DNA of 64,000 nt from contig JALVOC010000006.1 in the NCBI GenBank assembly GCA_027032075.1, positions 152,429 to 216,428 of the forward strand, in the 5' to 3' direction. The position numbers and the translations under genes are program-made. The DNA is from Chromatiales bacterium (GTDB lineage: Bacteria; Pseudomonadota; Gammaproteobacteria; UBA6429; Thiohalophilaceae). Below are positions 34,234-42,517 of this stretch, piece after piece; the stretch's first letter is position 1, and every line of letters begins with the position of its first letter. The notes beneath the pieces were generated by a model. It searched no databases. It saw only the letters and a list, made by a program, of their open reading frames with translations, and was not told the DNA's origin.

Positions 34234-34974
34234 CTACCTGATAAAGCCCAACAGCTTGGTTTCGATATTACGCGGATTCTCCCCTTCGGCAATCGATGCC
34301 ATGCCTTCAACGATCATTTCCTTGTAGAGCGTTTGATTGCGCACGATGCTTTTCAGCTTGTTGGAAATCGGCAGAAACAAGAGGTTGGCGGATCCGACAC
34401 CATAGATCGTTGCGACAAAGGCCACTGCAATACCGCTGCCGAGTTTGCTCGGATCCGAGAGATTCCCCATTACCTGGATCAGGCCCAGCACGGCACCGAT
34501 GATACCGATGGTCGGCGCATAGCCGCCCATGCTCTCGAAGACGCGCGCTGCCTGGATATCAAAACGCTCACGCGTACCGATATCGACATCCAGAATGCTG
34601 CGAATCGTCTCCGGCTCGCTACCATCAACCAACAGTTGCAGCCCTTTCTGCGTAAAAGGATCAGATTCGTGGTCTTCCACGTCTTCGAGCCCAAGCAGGC
34701 CTTCCTTGCGGGCGATATTGCTCCAGGTGATGAGTTTTTCGATACCATCTTCAAAATGCTGGCGGGGTGCGTAAAATGTCCAGAACAACATACGCATGGC
34801 GCGCATGAACACACTAGCGGGAGATTGCAGCATTACTGCGCCAAAGGTGCCGCCAATAACAATCAACAGAGCGGGACCATTGACCAACGTCGCAATATGT
34901 CCACCTTCCAGATATTGCCCAAGCAATATTGCGGTTATGCCGAGCAATATACCGATGAGGCTGAGAAAATCCAT
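34234..34974 (-). CDS. motC: Flagellar stator protein MotC (MotA family)
   Basis: This 246-aa inner-membrane stator protein has the MotA layout: two N-terminal membrane helices, a cytoplasmic loop with charged residues for rotor contact (ARKEGLLGLEDVEDHESDPFTQKGLQLLVDG), and two C-terminal helices including APTIGIIGAVLGLIQVMGNL and GIAVAFVATIYGVGSANLLFLPI. It forms the proton channel with MotD. It starts two bases before the end of cheB, and the motD start follows by 9 bases. It is distinct from the 285-aa MotA at 54656-55513. Confidence 0.96.
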   Translation of the reverse strand: MDFLSLIGILLGITAILLGQYLEGGHIATLVNGPALLIVIGGTFGAVMLQSPASVFMRAMRMLFWTFYAPRQHFEDGIEKLITWSNIARKEGLLGLEDVEDHESDPFTQKGLQLLVDGSEPETIRSILDVDIGTRERFDIQAARVFESMGGYAPTIGIIGAVLGLIQVMGNLSDPSKLGSGIAVAFVATIYGVGSANLLFLPISNKLKSIVRNQTLYKEMIVEGMASIAEGENPRNIETKLLGFIR

Positions 34975-34976
34975 AC

Positions 34977-36041
34977 TTACACCCGTTTTACGATTTCCGC
35001 ACCAAGCTTGTTAACATCCAGAATCCTGGACACCAAACCTGCTTCCACCACTGCCGCCGGCATTCCATAAACAATGCTACTCTCTTCATCCTGCGCCCAG
35101 ATCTCCGAACCCTTTTGTTTGAGCACCTTTGCACCTTCGCGTCCGTCCGCTCCCATGCCCGTCATCACCACAGCCAATGTTTCCGCGGGAAACACGTCGG
35201 CAACAGAGCGGAAAGTCAGATCAACGGAAGGTTTATAGGTTTGTGTTGCATCACCGTCCTCGACACGCACGCGCACCTCTCGCCCTCCCGGACGCTTTTC
35301 AAGACGTAACTGTTTTCCACCCGGTGCCAATAACGCCGTGCCGGGTTTCAGTTCGTCACCATCCTGTGCTTCCTTCACAGTAATGGCGCATTGCTGATTC
35401 ATGCGCTGGGCAAAAGCAGGGGTAAATGTTCCCGGCATGTGTTGGATCAGGATTATCGGTACCGGAAAATTGGCCGGCAGCTTGCTCAATACCTTCTGTA
35501 GCGCCACAGGCCCACCGGTTGATGTGCCGATAGCCAGTAACTTGATCCCGCGGCCGCTGGATCTGGCCAAAGACGATGTTGCAGGCGCGGTGGCCGGTTT
35601 TGTTGCTGGGGTGGTTGCGCGCGGCGGACGCCCATGCATGCGCGCTTTCATGCCAAGTTCGCGCACGCGTTTACACAGCAAACGTTTTGCCTCATCCCTG
35701 TCCCGGGCGATATCTTCAAATTTTTTGGGTAAAAAATCGAGCGCCCCGGCATCCAGCGCATCGAGTGTGGCCTTGGCTCCCTCGGTGGTGAGGGAGGAAA
35801 ACATAATAATCGGTGTTGGCGTCTTCGCCATGATCGCACGGGTCGCACTGATGCCGTCCAGCACGGGCATTTCGATATCCATGGTGATCACATCAGGTTT
35901 GAGTGCTGCGGTTTTCTCGACGGCTTCCTGACCGTTTTCCGCAACCCCGCATACCTCGAGCATTGGATCGGCTTCGAGTATTTCTGTTACGCGTCGCCGG
36001 AAAAACCCGGAATCATCCACAACCAGTACGCGTATTGCCAT
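34977..36041 (-). CDS. cheB: Chemotaxis protein-glutamate methylesterase CheB
   Basis: This enzyme removes methyl groups from (and deamidates) chemoreceptor glutamates and so adapts the chemotaxis response. The 354-aa protein has an N-terminal receiver domain with phospho-acceptor Asp55 ([13 protein letters not shown]), a linker rich in Ala/Thr/Pro, and a C-terminal methylesterase domain with the catalytic Ser in [12 protein letters not shown], His in [18 protein letters not shown] and Asp in [12 protein letters not shown]. It follows cheA by about 60 bases and is followed at once by motC. No cheR is present in the window. Confidence 0.97.
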   Translation of the reverse strand: MAIRVLVVDDSGFFRRRVTEILEADPMLEVCGVAENGQEAVEKTAALKPDVITMDIEMPVLDGISATRAIMAKTPTPIIMFSSLTTEGAKATLDALDAGALDFLPKKFEDIARDRDEAKRLLCKRVRELGMKARMHGRPPRATTPATKPATAPATSSLARSSGRGIKLLAIGTSTGGPVALQKVLSKLPANFPVPIILIQHMPGTFTPAFAQRMNQQCAITVKEAQDGDELKPGTALLAPGGKQLRLEKRPGGREVRVRVEDGDATQTYKPSVDLTFRSVADVFPAETLAVVMTGMGADGREGAKVLKQKGSEIWAQDEESSIVYGMPAAVVEAGLVSRILDVNKLGAEIVKRV

Positions 36042-36101
36042 CGTCTACTCTCCCATTTGGCTGATTGTATTTTTATGCTTTCCCTAAAAATAAACCGGAT
36101 G

Positions 36102-38204
36102 TCATGCATACAACTTCAACAAGCTGGGGACATCGAGGATCACCGCGATGCGCCCGTCACCTGTGATAGTGGCACCGGCGAGGCCGGACAAGCCGTGGAG
36201 TAAAGCACCAAGCGGTTTGATCACAACCTCTTCCTGGCCGATCAATTCATCCACGATAAAACCAACATGCTGGTTGCCGATATGCACCACGACCACATGC
36301 CCTTCCGAGGGCAAAGCTGCGTTTTGTTGACCTTTTACCAGCCAGTGGTTGAGATAAAACAGCGGCAAGGTATGCTCGCGGATCAAAATAACCAACTGAC
36401 CATCCATTACATTGGTTTTGGTCAAATCAAGATGATAAATTTCACTGACGTTGACCAATGGCAAGGCAAACAACTGATTCTGCAATCGCACCATCAAGGT
36501 GGACATGATCGCCAGGGTCAGGGGAACTTTGATATCGATACGTGTGCCTTTTCCAAGCTGTGAATCGATCTCGACTGAACCATTCAGCTGGCTGATACTG
36601 GTTTTCACCACGTCCATCCCCACACCACGGCCGGAGATATCGGAGATCTGCTCCTTGGTGGAGAAACCGGGCATGAAGATCAGATTGTAGCACTCCTTGT
36701 CATCGAGACGCTTGGCGGCATCCATGTCCATCATGCCACGCTCAACCGCAATGGCGCGTAATTTTTCGGGGTCCATCCCCTTGCCGTCATCTTCGATACT
36801 CAGGAGGATATGATCACCTTCCTGTGAGGCGGTGAGGACAACCGTGCCGTTACGGGGCTTGCCCGCCTTTTCCCGCTCGTCGGGCATTTCGATACCGTGA
36901 TCAACGGAATTGCGCACCAGATGCACCAGCGGATCGGCGAGGGCGTCCACCAGGTTCTTGTCTAGATCGGTTTCCTCGCCAATCATTTCCAGGGTGATTT
37001 CCTTGTTCAGACTGCGGGCAAGATCCCTGACCACCCGCGGAAACCGGCCAAACACTTTTTTGATCGGTTGCATGCGGGTCTTCATCACTGAAAGCTGCAA
37101 ATCCGCTGTAACCAAATCCAGGTTGGCCACCGCCTTTTTCATCTCCTCATCGCCGTCGCGCTCGCTCAGGCGGTTTATGCGGTTACGCACCAGGACCAGC
37201 TCGCCCACCATGTTCATGATTTCATCCAGCCGGCCGGTATCGACACGCACTGTGGTTTCTGCGGCAGGCTTGTCCTTGCCTGCGGCTTTTGCCGGCTTCT
37301 TCACGGCGGCCACAGGTTTGCTTGTCTCTTTTACAACCGGTGCGGCTGCAGCTGGAACACTCTCTGCCTTGCCGGCGGTATCCTTCTTTGCCGTGGCAGG
37401 CGTGGTGAATTTGCCCTTGCCATGCAACTCATCCAGCAGGGCTTCGAACTCTTCTTCGGTGATGTCTTCACTGCCACTGCTTGCAGCTTGCCCGTCTTTT
37501 TTGTCGGCCGTTGCAGCCGGCTCCGCTGGCGGCCTGGTGGTGAACTTGCCCTTGCCATGCAGCTCGTCCAGCAGCGCTTCGAATTCCTCTTCGGTTATTT
37601 CGTCACTTTCGCTCTTTGCGGCCTCAGGCTTGGCCGCTTTTGTCTGAATCAATTCCGCATCAGGATTGTCCAGGGCATCGAGCAGGGACTCAAACTCTTC
37701 ATCGGTAATGTCATCACTTGCCGGCTCGTTGCTCTCTGCCGGTGCGGCTGGCTCTTCGCTTGCAGCCGCCTCCGCTGCGGCTTCCGGCTGGCTGGCCGCT
37801 GCTTCCGCTGCTGGCGTATCTTCACTCTCCGGTACGGTATAGCGTTCCAACGCAGCCAGCAACGCCGGATCGACTTCCTCCGGGGCGTTTCCTTCCTGCA
37901 ACTGCTCGAACTGTTCGTTGAGAACATCGAGAACCGGCAGCACCGTATCCATCAATTCGGCGGTGATATGCCGCTCACCATTACGCAACAGGTTGAATAT
38001 GTCTTCTGAACGGTGGCATAACTGCACCATCGGCTCGATGCCGAGAAAACCGGCACCGCCTTTTATGGTATGGAAACCACGAAATACAGTGTTGAGCATG
38101 TCCATGTCATCCGGACTTTGTTCCAGATCAACGAGTTGCTCGTTCAGCTGTTCGAGTATTTCACCGGCTTCGACCAGAAAATCCTGAAGTAATTCTTCAT
38201 CCAT
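36102..38204 (-). CDS. cheA: Chemotaxis histidine kinase CheA
   Basis: This kinase autophosphorylates and passes phosphate to CheY and CheB. The 700-aa order is: Hpt domain (1 to about 105, His45 in FRGFHTIKGGAGFLG), an Ala/Glu/Pro-rich linker, a region with three copies of an (E/D)ITxEEFExLLDxL motif, two of them followed by HGKGKFTT (about 170-280), the dimerisation helices (RVDTGRLDEIMNMVGELVLVRNRI), the ATPase domain (N box HLVRNSVDHGIEMP, GKGMD, GRGVGMDVV), and the C-terminal CheW-like domain. The repeats take the place of the P2 domain that binds CheY in E. coli. Neighbours are cheZ upstream and cheB downstream. Confidence 0.97.
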   Translation of the reverse strand: MDEELLQDFLVEAGEILEQLNEQLVDLEQSPDDMDMLNTVFRGFHTIKGGAGFLGIEPMVQLCHRSEDIFNLLRNGERHITAELMDTVLPVLDVLNEQFEQLQEGNAPEEVDPALLAALERYTVPESEDTPAAEAAASQPEAAAEAAASEEPAAPAESNEPASDDITDEEFESLLDALDNPDAELIQTKAAKPEAAKSESDEITEEEFEALLDELHGKGKFTTRPPAEPAATADKKDGQAASSGSEDITEEEFEALLDELHGKGKFTTPATAKKDTAGKAESVPAAAAPVVKETSKPVAAVKKPAKAAGKDKPAAETTVRVDTGRLDEIMNMVGELVLVRNRINRLSERDGDEEMKKAVANLDLVTADLQLSVMKTRMQPIKKVFGRFPRVVRDLARSLNKEITLEMIGEETDLDKNLVDALADPLVHLVRNSVDHGIEMPDEREKAGKPRNGTVVLTASQEGDHILLSIEDDGKGMDPEKLRAIAVERGMMDMDAAKRLDDKECYNLIFMPGFSTKEQISDISGRGVGMDVVKTSISQLNGSVEIDSQLGKGTRIDIKVPLTLAIMSTLMVRLQNQLFALPLVNVSEIYHLDLTKTNVMDGQLVILIREHTLPLFYLNHWLVKGQQNAALPSEGHVVVVHIGNQHVGFIVDELIGQEEVVIKPLGALLHGLSGLAGATITGDGRIAVILDVPSLLKLYA
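37405..37608. repeat. In-frame tandem repeat in cheA linker
   Basis: Two near-identical segments at about 37405-37470 and 37540-37606 (135-base period) encode DxTEEEFEALLDELHGKGKFTT-type motifs; a third, more diverged copy lies at about 37675-37725. The protein motif is better kept than the DNA, so selection acts on the peptide. Confidence 0.75.
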
Positions 38205-38228
38205 ATCTTGTTCCCGGCTCAGTAAAAA

Positions 38229-38963
38229 TTAAAAGCCCAAACTGGACAGTAAGTCATCAACTTCATCCTGACCCGACACGACATCACCGGAATCCACTCC
38301 TGGTATGATTGGCCCCTCCAGTTTTTCCATTTTCTTTTCAATTTTCGATTCGCGTTCCGGCAATCCAGCCAGTTTGACCAGATTAACCAGATTGTTTTCC
38401 ACTTCCGCAACAAGAGTGATAACCCGTTTGATGATCTGCCCGGTAAGGTCCTGGAAATCCTGTGCCATCAGTACATCGTTCAAATTGCCGCGCACTGTTT
38501 CCGCCGTGCTGGTTTGTTCTTTGAGAAATTGCTCTACCTGTCTGGCCAGTGCGCGAAATTCATCGGCATTCATTTCCTTTTTGATAAATTTGTCCCACTT
38601 TTGCTGTAACTCTGTTGCTTCTTTTTCCATTGCTTCACACAGTGGCAGGGACTCCTCCACTGCATTGAGGGTGCGGTTCGCTGCATCATCGGTTTTGGAG
38701 ATTACATATTTGAGGCGTTCACGCGCGTCGGGGATGTCATGCTCTGCCATGCTGGAGATGCGATCGTCCATGCCGAAGGCGCTTATGGCATCGTGCAGTT
38801 CGCGCGTCAGTTTGCCGACCTCCTGATACAGTGTGGTTTCCCGAATATTTGCCAGTTCATCCAGGACTTCCCGCGCACCCGCTTCATCACCTTTTTCCAT
38901 ACACGCCAACAGATCATGGGTGCGGGCGATGTTGTCTTCACTCACTACACTCTTTTCATCCAT
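38229..38963 (-). CDS. cheZ: Protein phosphatase CheZ
   Basis: This phosphatase removes phosphate from CheY-P and so ends the motor-switching signal. The 244-aa protein is mostly a long helical hairpin. It has the conserved catalytic stretch AQDFQDLTGQIIKRVITLV with the key Asp and Gln. Its C-terminal tail ends DVVSGQDEVDDLLSSLGF, which is the CheY-binding amphipathic helix. It lies between cheY and cheA as in Pseudomonas. Confidence 0.96.
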   Translation of the reverse strand: MDEKSVVSEDNIARTHDLLACMEKGDEAGAREVLDELANIRETTLYQEVGKLTRELHDAISAFGMDDRISSMAEHDIPDARERLKYVISKTDDAANRTLNAVEESLPLCEAMEKEATELQQKWDKFIKKEMNADEFRALARQVEQFLKEQTSTAETVRGNLNDVLMAQDFQDLTGQIIKRVITLVAEVENNLVNLVKLAGLPERESKIEKKMEKLEGPIIPGVDSGDVVSGQDEVDDLLSSLGF

Positions 38964-38981
38964 TATCCATTCCCCGCTGCC

Positions 38982-39368
38982 CTAACCATCGATGCGCTCG
39001 AATATTTTGTCGAGTTTTTCTTTCAACGTTTGCGCGGTAAACGGCTTGACGATATAGCCGTTCACCCCGGCCTGAGCTGCTTCCACGATTTGCTCTTTTT
39101 TCTGCTCGGCGGTCACCATCAACACCGGCAGACTGGCAAGATTGCTGTCGGCACGAACATGCTTGAGCAAATCAATGCCTTGCATGCCGGGCATGTTCCA
39201 GTCGGTCACCAACAAATCGTATTTCCCGCTTTGCAGCATCGGCAGCGCGGTGGTGCCGTCATCGGCTTCTTCCGTGTTGGTAAAACCCAGATCACGCAAC
39301 AGGTTTTTGATAATACGCCTCATCGTGGAAAAGTCGTCCACAATGAGAATTTTCATGTTTTTGTCCAC
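38982..39368 (-). CDS. cheY: Chemotaxis response regulator CheY
   Basis: This 128-aa single-domain receiver, when phosphorylated by CheA, binds FliM/FliN to change motor rotation. Signature parts are [24 protein letters not shown], phospho-acceptor Asp56 in [18 protein letters not shown] and YIVKPFTA with the conserved Lys. The start is taken as GTG at 39368, because GGAGG lies 5 bases upstream and it gives the N-terminus [12 protein letters not shown] seen in Vibrio CheY; the ATG at 39356 is the alternative. It heads the cheYZAB-motCD-parC-cheW unit and has a FliA-type promoter upstream. Confidence 0.97.
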   Translation of the reverse strand: MDKNMKILIVDDFSTMRRIIKNLLRDLGFTNTEEADDGTTALPMLQSGKYDLLVTDWNMPGMQGIDLLKHVRADSNLASLPVLMVTAEQKKEQIVEAAQAGVNGYIVKPFTAQTLKEKLDKIFERIDG

Positions 39369-39473
39369 ATTTTCCTCCAACCAGGTTTGAAAATGCTGTA
39401 GAGGTCGCGCATCGTTACCCCTAGTCGATTAGCGGTATCGCCAAACCCTTGTCGCTTGGCAATTCTGATAAGT

Positions 39474-39501
39474 TTATCGGCCGGAATCGGGAGAAACTTA
39501 A
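39474..39501 (-). promoter_or_regulatory. FliA (sigma-28) promoter for the cheY operon
   Basis: On the minus strand TTAAGTTT (39494-39501) and GCCGATAA (39474-39481) are separated by 12 bases. The -10 box is a perfect match to the sigma-28 consensus and the -35 box differs from TAAAGTTT at one position. It lies about 105 bases before the cheY start and downstream of the fliA terminator, so cheY and the following genes form a late, FliA-dependent unit. Confidence 0.8.
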
Positions 39502-39519
39502 GGGTGGGTCTGTTTATAA

Positions 39520-39549
39520 AAAAAGGACTGCCTCACGGCAGTCCTTTTT
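39520..39549 (-). terminator. Strong factor-independent terminator after fliA
   Basis: AAAAAGGACTGCC at 39520-39532 pairs perfectly with GGCAGTCCTTTTT at 39537-39549 around a TCAC loop, with a run of seven Us on the minus-strand transcript. It separates the fliL-to-fliA operon from the cheY promoter. It could also act on plus-strand transcription. Confidence 0.88.
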
Positions 39550-39594
39550 CAAATCACGGCGGAGCGATCCAACTCCCCCCATCGAAGGCGGATT

Positions 39595-40326
39595 TCAACT
39601 CCCGCCGAAGCGGCTCTCCATTCTTGCCTGCAGGCGGATCACCGCCTGACTGTGGATCTGGCTGACACGTGATTCACTCACCCCCATGACCGCACCAATT
39701 TCACGGAGATTGAGCTCATCATCGTAATAGAGCGCCATCACCAGACGTTCCCGCTCCGGCAGGCTGGCGATGGCTTCGGTCAGCAGGCGGTGCACGTCAT
39801 CGTGCTGCAATCCGTCCAGGATACCCGGCGCGTTGTCCGAAACATTGTCGAGCATCGAATCCTCGCCTGTTCCCATGTCCTCGAAGCTCAAAACCCGGTG
39901 ATAACAGCTGTCCTGCAGGATCTTGTAGTATTCGTCAAGGCTCATACCGAGTGTTTTGGCGATCTCCACGTCGCGTGCATCACGTCCTTGCGCATGCTCG
40001 ATTTCCCGCACGGCTTCGGCCACCATGCGCGCCTTACGGTGCACCGAGCGTGGCGCCCAGTCGTTTTTCCGGATCTCGTCCAGCATGGCTCCACGAATGC
40101 GGATGCCGGCGTAAGTTTCAAAGCTTGCGCCTTGCTGCTCGTCATAGTTACGCGACGCCTCGAGCAATCCGATCATCCCCGCCTGGATCAAGTCCTCCAG
40201 CTGGACGCTGGCCGGCAGCCGGTTGATCAGATGGCAGGCGATACGCTTGACTAATGGTGCGTGTTTTTCGACCAAGTCGTCCTGCCGCTGTGGTTGTGTT
40301 GCTGCGTACATTGCAATGCCGTTCAT
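39595..40326 (-). CDS. fliA: Flagellar sigma factor FliA (sigma-28)
   Basis: This is the RNA polymerase sigma factor for late flagellar, stator and chemotaxis genes. The 243-aa protein has region 2 (LVKRIACHLINRLPASVQLEDLIQAGMIGLLEA), region 3 (GAMLDEIRKNDWAPRSVHRKARMVAEA) and region 4 with the helix-turn-helix (LVMALYYDDELNLREIGAVMGVSESRVSQIHSQAVIRLQARM). The ATG at 40326 follows GGAGG with 7-base spacing. It overlaps the stop of flhG by four bases. It is the last gene of the flagellar export operon and is followed by a strong terminator. Confidence 0.97.
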   Translation of the reverse strand: MNGIAMYAATQPQRQDDLVEKHAPLVKRIACHLINRLPASVQLEDLIQAGMIGLLEASRNYDEQQGASFETYAGIRIRGAMLDEIRKNDWAPRSVHRKARMVAEAVREIEHAQGRDARDVEIAKTLGMSLDEYYKILQDSCYHRVLSFEDMGTGEDSMLDNVSDNAPGILDGLQHDDVHRLLTEAIASLPERERLVMALYYDDELNLREIGAVMGVSESRVSQIHSQAVIRLQARMESRFGGS

Positions 40327-41210
40327 GGCAATACCTCCGCATCATGCAAGTTGCTTTGTACCAGTCGTTCTACAAAAAACTCCAGATGTCCGCCTGCCCC
40401 TTTGGGAACAGGCCATTTTTCCACCTTGTCTGCCAGCGTCTTGAAGGCCATTGCCGCTTTACTGCGCGGAAAGGCTTCAACCACGGCACGCTGCTTTCTA
40501 ATGGACTTCACGACATAATCATCATGCGGGATATAACCCATGTAGTCCAAAGCGACATCCAAAAAACGATCGGTGACCTTGATAATAGTTTCATACACTT
40601 CGCGTCCTTGCTGGGCACTTTTAACCATGTTGCTCAGCACCCTGAATCGGAACAGTCCGTGTTCACGATTTAACAGCTTGATCAGGGCATATGCATCCGT
40701 AATCGAGGCCGGTTCATCACAAACGACAATGATGACTTCCTGTGCTGCCCGGCTGAAACTGATCACGCTGTCAGAAATACCTGCCGCTGTATCTATTAAT
40801 AATACATCAATATTGTGATTTAGCTCACTAAATGCACGAATTATGCCCCCATGCTGACTGGGAGTTAATTCCGCCATCATCTGTATACCTGATGCAGCCG
40901 GAATAATTCTCAGACTGTCCGGACCGGCAACCATAACTTCATCCAGACTGCGCTCGCCGTTGATGACATGGGAGAGGTTGTAGGCCGGATGGAGGCCAAG
41001 CAACACATCGATATTCCCCAATCCCAAGTCCGCATCCAGAATAGTGACATCCTTACCCTGTAAAGTAAGCGCCATGGCCAGGTTGACCGATACGTTGGTC
41101 TTGCCAACGCCACCCTTGCCGCTGGTTACCGCAATCACCCTGGTTGAGTGTGGTTGCTGCAGACGTCGCAGACTGGCGGCCTGGCCGTTTCCTATCTCAA
41201 CCGTGCGCAC
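40323..41210 (-). CDS. flhG: Flagellar number regulator FlhG (FleN)
   Basis: This 295-aa MinD/ParA-like ATPase limits flagellar number. In Pseudomonas it binds the master regulator FleQ and with FlhF sets polar flagellation. The protein has an N-terminal activating motif region (QAASLRRL), the deviant Walker A in VIAVTSGKGGVGKTNVSVNLAMAL, ILDADLGLGNIDVLLGL and VLIDTAAGISDSVI, and ends in a helical tail. It overlaps flhF by 14 bases at its start and fliA by four at its end, so expression is closely linked. Confidence 0.97.
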   Translation of the reverse strand: MRTVEIGNGQAASLRRLQQPHSTRVIAVTSGKGGVGKTNVSVNLAMALTLQGKDVTILDADLGLGNIDVLLGLHPAYNLSHVINGERSLDEVMVAGPDSLRIIPAASGIQMMAELTPSQHGGIIRAFSELNHNIDVLLIDTAAGISDSVISFSRAAQEVIIVVCDEPASITDAYALIKLLNREHGLFRFRVLSNMVKSAQQGREVYETIIKVTDRFLDVALDYMGYIPHDDYVVKSIRKQRAVVEAFPRSKAAMAFKTLADKVEKWPVPKGAGGHLEFFVERLVQSNLHDAEVLP

Positions 41211-42483
41211 GGGCCATCATTCCTGTCAGTGCTATGGAAATTTGTTCTTCACTGTTGCCGGCGGCAACCTGCTGCATAATGGCGACACTGCGGCTGATCA
41301 GATTGTGCGCCCTCGCAGGGTGCAGATCTTCCGGCACCCGTTGACCGTCACAGTAATAAGCCACCGGTAAATCCTGTTCTATTGCCACGGATAAGGCCCC
41401 TCCCAGACTGGTTGTTTCATCAATTTTGGTAAAGATACTTCCGGCAAGCGGTATCTCCTTGAATGCCTGCACGCTTTCATTCAGGACACCGCGCTGGCTG
41501 TTGGTTGCCAGGGTCAAATACGTCTGGATGCGGCGGCCACCACTTTTCAGTAATGACAAATGCTGACTCAATTCCATGTCACGCTGGCTCATGCCGGCAG
41601 TATCGATCAACACCAGACCCTTGTTGCACAAGCTGTCGAGGGTATGGCGCAAGGCATCGGCATCGGCCGCCACCACCATGGGCACTCCCATGATGCGTGC
41701 GTAACTGCGCAGTTGTTCATGGGCGGCAACGCGAAAATTATCCGTCGTGATCAGGGCCACCGACTGTGGACCATGCCGCAAGGTATATCGCGCAGCCAGT
41801 TTTGCAATCGAGGTGGTCTTGCCCACGCCGGTTGCACCGACGAGCGCAATGACACCACCGGCATCGATGATGGGGTTGTCCGCCACGGGTAATTTGTGCG
41901 CCAGCATGCCGAGGGCCTTGCGCCAGATATAATCGAATGATTCCTTTTCTTCTGCCCCGGTGGCGATATCCCGTGCCAGAGCGGAACTCAACCCCAGCGC
42001 CAACAGACGTTGCAGCAAACGGGCGCGTTGCGGGTGGTAATGGGTTTCCTGTCCCCATGCCAGTCCGGAAAGCTGATTGACCAGCAGGCCGCGCAGGGAT
42101 TTGAGTTCGTTTTGCATTTCCATGATCGCCGGTTCCTGCGTCCAGATATGATTCTGGGACGACGGGGAACGAAGCGGTTCGTCGACCTTGGCGGAAAAAT
42201 GGAATTCCGCTTCAGGCAGGTTGCGCGCATAACGGATGTCGTTCAGCGCTTCCTCACGCATTTTCCGTTGTTGCGGTGCGGCTTCGGTTGGCGGGGTAGC
42301 TTCCTGCCGCCCTTCCGGCTGAAAATTGCCGAACAATGATTCGTCATAATCCATGGCCGCAACGATCTCAACGCCCCCGTTCATCTCCTGATTGGAGAGA
42401 ATAACCGCATCGGGTCCCATGGCCTCTCGCACCTTGCGAATCGCGGTGCGCATATCCTCGGCATGAAAGCGTTTGATGTTCAT
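41197..42483 (-). CDS. flhF: Flagellar placement GTPase FlhF
   Basis: This SRP54-family GTPase directs the first flagellar parts to the cell pole. The 428-aa protein begins MNIKRFHAEDMRTAIRKVREAMGPDAVILSNQ, typical of FlhF, has a variable charged B domain, the N domain, and the G domain with GATGVGKTTSIAKLAARY (G1), VALITTDNFRVAAHEQL (G2), LIDTAGMSQRD (G3) and FTKIDETTSLGGAL (G4/G5). flhA ends 35 bases upstream. Together with FimV/HubP and FlhG it points to polar flagella. Confidence 0.97.
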   Translation of the reverse strand: MNIKRFHAEDMRTAIRKVREAMGPDAVILSNQEMNGGVEIVAAMDYDESLFGNFQPEGRQEATPPTEAAPQQRKMREEALNDIRYARNLPEAEFHFSAKVDEPLRSPSSQNHIWTQEPAIMEMQNELKSLRGLLVNQLSGLAWGQETHYHPQRARLLQRLLALGLSSALARDIATGAEEKESFDYIWRKALGMLAHKLPVADNPIIDAGGVIALVGATGVGKTTSIAKLAARYTLRHGPQSVALITTDNFRVAAHEQLRSYARIMGVPMVVAADADALRHTLDSLCNKGLVLIDTAGMSQRDMELSQHLSLLKSGGRRIQTYLTLATNSQRGVLNESVQAFKEIPLAGSIFTKIDETTSLGGALSVAIEQDLPVAYYCDGQRVPEDLHPARAHNLISRSVAIMQQVAAGNSEEQISIALTGMMARAHG

Positions 42484-42517
42484 GTTTCGTCAGCCTCGCA
42501 CCCGCCGGGGCGGGTAT

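Noticed and set aside
34204-35070. Plus-strand open frame (288 aa) over motC and the end of cheB
   Set aside because: Mirror of motC codons; no recognisable family, while motC is certain.
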